A stretch of DNA of 55,667 nt from positions 1-55,667 of the IMG/VR virus record IMGVR_UViG_3300009163_000042. One strand, written 5' to 3'. Below, piece after piece: positions 51,812 through 55,667 of this stretch. The DNA comes from a virus. The first letter of the stretch is position 1. Every line of letters begins with the position of its first letter. Below the pieces are notes generated by a model. The model was not told the DNA's origin, searched no databases, and saw only the letters and a list, made by a program, of their open reading frames with translations. Position numbers and translations under genes: made by a program.

Positions 51812-52194
51812 TTAGCATGCTCATCACATAGAGTTCTAATCCATCCGCCACTACGTGATTTTCCAACATTGCCGCACGTTTCACATGAGTGTATAGCCCA
51901 AGATTCTGCCATACGAACCATACCGTCAATCTTGTCATCGCCACCAGAGTAATAAAAGCGAAGACCTCCAAACTTTTCTTTAATCTGATTTACAGTAACT
52001 TGAATTACAACAGGATTCTTCTCGTGATTTTTGTTCCACCAATCAGTATGACTTTGAATATTAGCACATAGTGCTTGAATAATAGGCCACCAACCAGGAC
52101 CGGTAGAAACTCCGCCATACGGTTCTGCAAACATCTTAGGATACTTAGTCTCAAGATCTTTGATGAACTCATCATATTTTGCTTCATCCCACAT
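51802..52194 (-). CDS. Conserved phage protein with zinc motif
   Basis: A 130-residue protein with STGPGWWPIIQALCANIQSH, VNQIKEKFGGLRFYYSGGDD and CETCGNVGKSRSGGWIRTLC followed by DEH. The CxxC and C-x2-H probably hold a zinc. The same order (GWWPI, KEKFGGLRFY, Cys/His end) appears in many phages. Function unknown. One-base gap to the next gene. Confidence 0.7.
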   Translation of the reverse strand: MWDEAKYDEFIKDLETKYPKMFAEPYGGVSTGPGWWPIIQALCANIQSHTDWWNKNHEKNPVVIQVTVNQIKEKFGGLRFYYSGGDDKIDGMVRMAESWAIHSCETCGNVGKSRSGGWIRTLCDEHANVQ

Positions 52195-52195
52195 A

Positions 52196-52393
52196 TCAAC
52201 CTCCGAAATAGGGAATTATTTTTTCAAGGCAATAAATCAATTGATGATTGTTTGTTACATCATCCTCATGAAGATATTGGCCATCTTCAATGTGAGCACG
52301 AAGTTCTTCTTTTAGATAACCACAATGATCCTGAAGACTAAGAAGAGTAATCTTCTCAGCAGTGTCCATATCGATTTCTAGTTTTCTAGACAT
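52196..52393 (-). CDS. Small helical hypothetical protein
   Basis: A 65-residue helical protein (LEIDMDTAEKITLLSLQDHC, YLKEELRAHIEDGQYLHEDD). It resembles short phage proteins of the same operon type. Function unknown. It lies seven bases after the SPFH gene. Confidence 0.6.
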   Translation of the reverse strand: MSRKLEIDMDTAEKITLLSLQDHCGYLKEELRAHIEDGQYLHEDDVTNNHQLIYCLEKIIPYFGG

Positions 52394-52400
52394 TTTTTTA

Positions 52401-53195
52401 TCACTTCATCATTAGTGCGTTAAAGTTGCTAGGTACAACAATAGTTTGTACTTTACCCGATTTAATACCTTCAGAGATATTCAGCATAGCTTGTGCCTGC
52501 ATGAAGGCGATTGAAGAACCAGAGTTATTAGCCAATGCAGCCATACGGCGTGATTCAGCTTCAGCAGTCTTAACTTCGACTTCCTTTTGCTTCAATTCGT
52601 TCTTAGCTTTGACTAGTTCATTAGCGCTGGCAACGACTGAGTCAGCTGGAACTACGTTACGAATCAACACTTGACTGATGGTGATGCTACCGTCTAGCTT
52701 TTCTTCTGCAAGGTTACGAACGATTTCTTCTTTGATAAAGTTCTCCATATCAGAACGAGCGTCTGCCATATCCAAAGCTTCGTACTTACGAGCTGCTTTG
52801 TAGATAGAGTTACGAGCATTCTGTACGATGTAGTTGTACATTACATAAGTATCACCCTTGAACTCGGCATGGAAGCTTTTGTTCTTAGTGGAATATAGTT
52901 CAGCCACTTGCTGTGGATTGATGTTATAGACCACGACTGCATCGAAGTCTTTCATAGTCGAGTTATCTTTAGCGACTGGAGTCATGTCGTTAAGAGTTAC
53001 GTTTACATCCTTGATGGGAAATGTCAAAATATTACCAATCAAAGATTGATTGAACGAACCTGGAAGCAGTTCACCAGATTGAACTTGTTTATCAAAACCT
53101 ACACGTACACCAACCTCACCGGTTTCAATACGAGTACATGCAGCCATAGAAGCAACTGCGCCGGCGATCAAAGATAGTTTAACAAAGCGATTCAT
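52401..53195 (-). CDS. SPFH/prohibitin-like lipoprotein
   Basis: A 264-residue protein with a lipoprotein signal (MNRFVKLSLIAGAVASMAAC, modified Cys20). It is followed by an SPFH/band-7 domain: TGEVGVRVGFDKQVQSGELL, TFPIKDVNVTLNDMTPVAKD, DAVVVYNINPQQVAELY, then IVRNLAEEKLDGSITISQVL and a long helix rich in Ala/Glu (ELKQKEVEVKTAEAESRR). SPFH proteins assemble into membrane-bound rings. A periplasm-facing phage copy could shape or protect the envelope, block lysis or limit superinfection. The promoter at 53255-53283 serves it. Confidence 0.85.
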   Translation of the reverse strand: MNRFVKLSLIAGAVASMAACTRIETGEVGVRVGFDKQVQSGELLPGSFNQSLIGNILTFPIKDVNVTLNDMTPVAKDNSTMKDFDAVVVYNINPQQVAELYSTKNKSFHAEFKGDTYVMYNYIVQNARNSIYKAARKYEALDMADARSDMENFIKEEIVRNLAEEKLDGSITISQVLIRNVVPADSVVASANELVKAKNELKQKEVEVKTAEAESRRMAALANNSGSSIAFMQAQAMLNISEGIKSGKVQTIVVPSNFNALMMK

Positions 53196-53202
53196 ATATT
53201 TC

Positions 53203-53379
53203 CTAGAAGATTAACACAATTGCAGCCAAGATGGTGGCTGTTACCAGAGATAAAATTATACCATAAAAAAGAATTTTCGTAAACTCCCACTTTTCAATAC
53301 GAGTAAGAGAGCTAAATTTGTGTATGCTAAGAGCTACGATTAACAGTGTAACTAAAAATACTAAAAGCATGTGTATCAT
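53203..53379 (-). CDS. Small two-helix membrane protein
   Basis: A 58-residue protein too short for usual listing. GGAG lies seven bases before the ATG, which overlaps the stop of the upstream gene. Two membrane segments: residues 3-19 (MLLVFLVTLLIVALSI) and 38-58 (LFYGIILSLVTATILAAIVL). Between them is a charged loop KFSSLTRIEKWEFTK. Hydrophobic pairs of this kind occur in holins and small membrane toxins; here the SPFH lipoprotein gene lies directly downstream, so they may act together in the envelope. Confidence 0.68.
   Translation of the reverse strand: MIHMLLVFLVTLLIVALSIHKFSSLTRIEKWEFTKILFYGIILSLVTATILAAIVLIF
53255..53283 (-). promoter_or_regulatory. Sigma70-like promoter for the SPFH lipoprotein
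   Basis: TTTACG (53278-53283), 17-bp spacer and TATAAT (53255-53260) on the minus strand, lying inside the small membrane-protein frame. The TCGT block is replaced by TTCTT. Confidence 0.6.
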
Positions 53380-53612
53380 GTAATATCTCCAAATATAGGT
53401 TTACCAAACTCGTTAGTTTCAATTGCCCAGTGTACTACAACCCAATCATCAATTGCGGTTTGATTATCTTCAAGTAGTTCTACGCGTCGATCTTCAATTA
53501 CTCTCATGACCCAGTTCTTATACCAAGCGCTTGATAGGATTTGTTTCTCGGACCAAGTCTCCTGAACATGCTGTCCACACTCGCCGGGAAATACGATTGT
53601 CCAGTACTTCAT
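53376..53612 (-). CDS. Conserved phage protein (MKYWTI family)
   Basis: A 78-residue protein from MKYWTIVFPGECGQHVQETW, with AAGGA upstream; the start at 53651 lies in the previous gene. It continues SEKQILSSAWYKNWVMRVIE and ends in an acidic, Trp-rich part. The same pattern (YWTI-FP-E-G, ETWSE-QI) is common in phages. Function unknown. Confidence 0.7.
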   Translation of the reverse strand: MKYWTIVFPGECGQHVQETWSEKQILSSAWYKNWVMRVIEDRRVELLEDNQTAIDDWVVVHWAIETNEFGKPIFGDIT

Positions 53613-53950
53613 CGTGATATCCTTACTTCCGAATCCGGATACTTCAAGCAAGCTCGCCAGTAATTATAAACAAACTTAACGAGTCCTTCATACGAACCCC
53701 ATCCATTCTCAGGATTGAACTTCCTAAACTTTTCAGCATGAGAGTCCAAGTTCATGTAACCTTCCTCGAGATACTTTGTCAAGTCGCGAGCAAATTTCAG
53801 ACCATGTTCGTCGGGTCGCCAAAGCACGTCATAGAGTGTAAGGCCATCACCGACATGACACTCGCCTGCCATCGTATTAAGGTTGTGCGTGATGTTATAG
53901 TTCCACTGTGATACAGGTTCTACTACCATCAGATCTACATCTAGACTCAT
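53609..53950 (-). CDS. Conserved phage protein (WNYNITHNLN family)
   Basis: A 113-residue protein: SQWNYNITHNLNTMAGECHV, LYDVLWRPDEHGLKFARDLT, FRKFNPENGWGSYEGLVKFV and ACLKYPDSEVRISR. The pattern NITHNL, LWRPE and NGWG-YE-LV-FV is found in many phages, also of other types. The role is unknown. Overlaps neighbours by four bases on each side. Confidence 0.7.
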   Translation of the reverse strand: MSLDVDLMVVEPVSQWNYNITHNLNTMAGECHVGDGLTLYDVLWRPDEHGLKFARDLTKYLEEGYMNLDSHAEKFRKFNPENGWGSYEGLVKFVYNYWRACLKYPDSEVRISR

Positions 53951-54213
53951 TCTTCTTCTCCATAAAAAAATTCACGAATCGCTACATAACTGTCAAGACC
54001 GCACTGAACATAACCATCCCAATGTGGGTCCTTCATCATAACTTCATCTTCCAGAACAGGTCTATATTGCTCTTGAACCTGTCGCATACATTCTTGTATA
54101 ATCAACTTAGCAAAAGCTTTCTCGTACATTTCCTTAGTTACGAGAAAGCTAGGAGTGTTCTCGATAACATCCTCGTAAGCCTGTTTTGCAAGTTCTTTAA
54201 TTTTATCGTTCAT
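53947..54213 (-). CDS. Member of the MNERI-type small phage protein family
   Basis: An 88-residue protein starting MNDKIKELAKQAYEDVIENT, with FAKLIIQECMRQVQEQYRPV in the middle. The start at 54213 overlaps the previous stop (ATGA). Two more members lie at 54529-54738 and 55302-55526. Function unknown. Confidence 0.65.
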   Translation of the reverse strand: MNDKIKELAKQAYEDVIENTPSFLVTKEMYEKAFAKLIIQECMRQVQEQYRPVLEDEVMMKDPHWDGYVQCGLDSYVAIREFFYGEEE

Positions 54214-54326
54214 ACGTAATACTCCACACGATGTCCACAATCTTTACATAACAACAGGTAGTACGCATAGAAGTGTACAGCATGCTGGAAGGTGCTCTTC
54301 TTACTAGATTCCACTAGTTCTGTCAT
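54210..54326 (-). CDS. Short CxxC protein (possible second half of a split zinc ribbon)
   Basis: A 38-residue frame from MTELVESSKKSTFQHAVHFY, with CKDCGHRVEYYV at the end. It overlaps the next CxxC frame (54304-54423) by 23 bases in a different reading frame. Either a separate tiny gene or the C-terminal half of a zinc ribbon. Confidence 0.5.
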   Translation of the reverse strand: MTELVESSKKSTFQHAVHFYAYYLLLCKDCGHRVEYYV

Positions 54327-54423
54327 AGTCACGTGCTCCTCTTGAACCCTCTTGAACTGGTCGGCGAAGGGGCTCGTGGAGTACGTTATTCGAGTTACAC
54401 TTATCGCAATAAATGATTTTCAT
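54304..54423 (-). CDS. Short CxxC protein (possible first half of a split zinc ribbon)
   Basis: A 39-residue frame from MKIIYCDKCNSNNVLHEPLR, with one CxxC near the N-terminus and a basic, Gly/Arg-rich end. Together with 54210-54326 it would make a CxxC...CxxC ribbon. GGGGAATTT precedes the ATG. Confidence 0.5.
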   Translation of the reverse strand: MKIIYCDKCNSNNVLHEPLRRPVQEGSRGARDYDRTSGI

Positions 54424-54529
54424 AAATTCCCCATATAATAAATCCCAACACTCCAAGCTCTACTATGCTAGTAAGCAGGACGGCTAGAGAACTAGCCGGA
54501 TTATTCCGTATGTCTTCTAGTATATTCAT
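54401..54529 (-). CDS. 42-residue membrane peptide
   Basis: A short frame starting on the stop of the upstream gene (TAATG). Residues 15-37 are hydrophobic (LAVLLTSIVELGVLGFIIWG), preceded by an acidic helix. The coupled start and the neighbouring dense operon support it as real. Function unknown. Confidence 0.5.
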   Translation of the reverse strand: MNILEDIRNNPASSLAVLLTSIVELGVLGFIIWGIYENHLLR

Positions 54530-54738
54530 TATAATCCGTATTGTCTTGCTATAGCCAATGCAGCCCAAGAAGCGCCGAGGGCTTCCTTATGAGCTTCGTC
54601 CTTTTCTAGAGAATCAGCCATTCTATCAGCACAAGCCAAGCATTCATTGATGATCAACTCGGCGAACTTTTGACGATCCAACCAACCGGTCTTAGGATCT
54701 GATGCCTGTAATGCTAACAATGTGATTCGTTCGTTCAT
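54529..54738 (-). CDS. Member of the MNERI-type small phage protein family
   Basis: A 69-residue protein from MNERITLLALQASDPKTGWL, with GGAG before the ATG; a TTG start at 54750 is less likely. QKFAELIINECLACADRMAD is the shared core. The C-terminus LGASWAALAIARQYGL is seen in many phage relatives. Confidence 0.68.
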   Translation of the reverse strand: MNERITLLALQASDPKTGWLDRQKFAELIINECLACADRMADSLEKDEAHKEALGASWAALAIARQYGL

Positions 54739-55019
54739 TACATACTCCAATATGTTTCAGAAGCTGGATTGCAGCACCAAGGCGTATCAGCAGGAATCTG
54801 TACATCCTTGCCGGTCATCAGGCTCTTAACCGTTTTCATAGTAGGATGATACTCGAACCGCCAGCCTTTTGTTGCAGGATACATGTCATAGACTTCGTTA
54901 CTTTCGCGACGCATACCTGCCTCATCGCGATTAGCCCAGACAGTAGTACTATAAAGGCGCTCGCCGGTTTTACACCGACCGTCACGCTTATAAATGTACA
55001 TAGTATAATCTTGCTTCAT
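54738..55019 (-). CDS. Conserved phage hypothetical protein
   Basis: A 93-residue protein (MYIYKRDGRCKTGERLYSTT, RESNEVYDMYPATKGWRFEY, IPADTPWCCNPASETYW). The YxRDxRCKTGER opening and the Pro/Trp/Cys-rich end are typical of a small phage family with no known role. It has a GGAGAG ribosome site and a promoter at 55046-55074. Confidence 0.65.
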   Translation of the reverse strand: MKQDYTMYIYKRDGRCKTGERLYSTTVWANRDEAGMRRESNEVYDMYPATKGWRFEYHPTMKTVKSLMTGKDVQIPADTPWCCNPASETYWSM

Positions 55020-55045
55020 GATATTCTCTCCGTTTTGATAGATCT

Positions 55046-55074
55046 ATTATATCAAATTGACGAATTGTTGTACA
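55046..55074 (-). promoter_or_regulatory. Sigma70-like promoter
   Basis: TGTACA (55069-55074), 17-bp spacer ACAATTCGTCAATTTGA and TATAAT (55046-55051) on the minus strand. It drives the small-gene cluster from 55019 downward. Confidence 0.8.
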
Positions 55075-55083
55075 CCGTTATTG

Positions 55084-55305
55084 TCATAGTTTCTCTCCAC
55101 AATGCGGACACAGTTTGGTACTAGCTTTACGCATTTCTTTCAGTGTCTTGTTTAGTTTCTTAGCATCAGTCAGCTGACTTTTAATTTTCTTACGATCTCG
55201 TTCGTGTTTGGCCTTGCCGAGTTCAGCTTTAAGATGCAGTTTCATTTTCTGAAGACGACCTTCAAAGATCTCTATAAAGCCTGTTATGCCAGTTGACTCA
55301 CTCAT
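55084..55305 (-). CDS. Small coiled-coil protein with CxxC end
   Basis: A 73-residue Lys-rich helical protein (LQKMKLHLKAELGKAKHERD, LTDAKKLNKTLKEMRKAS) ending KLCPHCGEKL. A single CPHC could hold zinc as a dimer. Overlaps the upstream gene by four bases. Not recognised. Confidence 0.6.
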   Translation of the reverse strand: MSESTGITGFIEIFEGRLQKMKLHLKAELGKAKHERDRKKIKSQLTDAKKLNKTLKEMRKASTKLCPHCGEKL

Positions 55306-55526
55306 TCTTCAACTCCGAAATGTCCTTTAATCAACTTGCCAAAGGTTACGTATGGTAGTGAAATATCGTTTTCATCTACGAGCCGGGCGCATTCCCGCAC
55401 AATCAACTCGGCGAACTTTGCTAAATCTGTTTGAGTGGTATAATAGATTGGTTCAGGTTCTAATGCCAAATCGTCATCAAATTCTAAACCAGCCTGTTCA
55501 GCAAGTTCTCGAATTCGTTCGTTCAT
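55302..55526 (-). CDS. Member of the MNERI-type small phage protein family
   Basis: A 74-residue protein from MNERIRELAEQAGLEFDDDL; the longer frame to 55568 lies inside the previous gene. The core is LAKFAELIVRECARLVDEND. Its ATG overlaps the stop of the partial gene upstream. Confidence 0.7.
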   Translation of the reverse strand: MNERIRELAEQAGLEFDDDLALEPEPIYYTTQTDLAKFAELIVRECARLVDENDISLPYVTFGKLIKGHFGVEE

Positions 55527-55667
55527 ACCGTTTTTCCTCTTCTTCTGATTGCTGCTTGCAACGAACAAAAATCGTCATGTGCTTTACGGGTTGTCTCCGC
55601 GTGTTTGTTGCTATGGCAATGAATAGACCACCACTTTCGTGCAAATTCTTCAACCTCCCTAGCACAC
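55523..55667 (-). CDS. Hypothetical protein, C-terminal part (runs off the window)
   Basis: The last 47 codons of a gene whose start is outside the window. Visible sequence: REVEEFARKWWSIHCHSNKH, then AETTRKAHDDFCSLQAAIRR and RGKTV. It is basic and helical, and its TGA overlaps the start of the next gene (ATGA). Not recognised. Confidence 0.55.
   Translation of the reverse strand, partial: CAREVEEFARKWWSIHCHSNKHAETTRKAHDDFCSLQAAIRRRGKTV

Overview
The window looks like part of the genome of a T4-like, contractile-tailed phage. It is AT-rich, nearly every gene is packed with stop/start overlaps, and it carries the T4 baseplate set (gp53, gp5, gp25, gp6, gp7-like, gp8), gp4, gp16, gp26/gp51, a tape measure, gp32, gp59, gp33 and T4-type late promoters (TATAAATA). 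The small genes resemble those of aquatic T4-like phages. Three features point to a betaproteobacterial host, probably a freshwater or marine Burkholderiales-type cell: a Bug/TctC-type periplasmic binding protein, an exported Ala/Pro/Lys-rich peptide, and a two-piece tmRNA whose tag is ANDSQFALAA. The host assignment is inference.

Layout. 1-27075 (minus) is one long late structural unit, transcribed from tail-tube cap, gp53, hub and gp5 through PAAR tip, gp25, gp6, gp7-like and gp8 to a 2,246-residue DUF4815 protein and four fibre/adhesin genes. 27084-27119 holds two T4-type late promoters placed face to face. 27121-32029 (plus) carries gp4, a tail-tube-like protein, the small terminase, gp26/gp51 (with a likely -1 frameshift) and the tape measure. 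A hairpin with a U-run on the minus strand separates it from the converging gp32 unit. 32083-35744 (minus) carries gp32, gp59, gp33 and small conserved genes. 35755-37734 has tRNA-Arg(UCU), a ClpP-like protease, a SleB-type endolysin and a small membrane protein. 37734-38430 encodes an outer-membrane barrel and a secreted peptide.

38550-38926 encodes a circularly permuted (two-piece) tmRNA. Its intervening segment contains a tRNA-Gly-like sequence, and a 21-bp helix extending the tmRNA acceptor stem ends exactly at the first base of that tRNA. This is the most unusual element of the window.

38927-45504 holds a 2-oxoglutarate oxygenase and then a tightly overlapping cassette: two PP-loop ATPases, an ATP-grasp-like protein, a nitronate-monooxygenase-like TIM barrel, a Bug binding protein, a DUF2061 membrane protein and two unknowns. 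It looks like an accessory metabolic or modification pathway. 45504-55667 is a bank of early/auxiliary genes: PD-(D/E)XK nuclease, PhoH, HAD nucleotidase-like, AbrB-like, metallophosphoesterase, an SPFH lipoprotein and many small conserved phage proteins. Scattered through the minus-strand accessory genes are sigma70-like promoters with a fixed 17-bp spacer, most sharing an AATCGT/ATTCGT block just after the -35.

The late genes are probably switched on by gp33 (with gp55 outside the window) at TATAAATA promoters. The accessory genes use the host-like promoters. The tRNAs and tmRNA would support translation of AGA- and GGA-rich phage messages and rescue of stalled ribosomes. No head genes other than gp4 and gp16, no large terminase, no replication polymerase, no integrase, no IS and no CRISPR are seen in this window.
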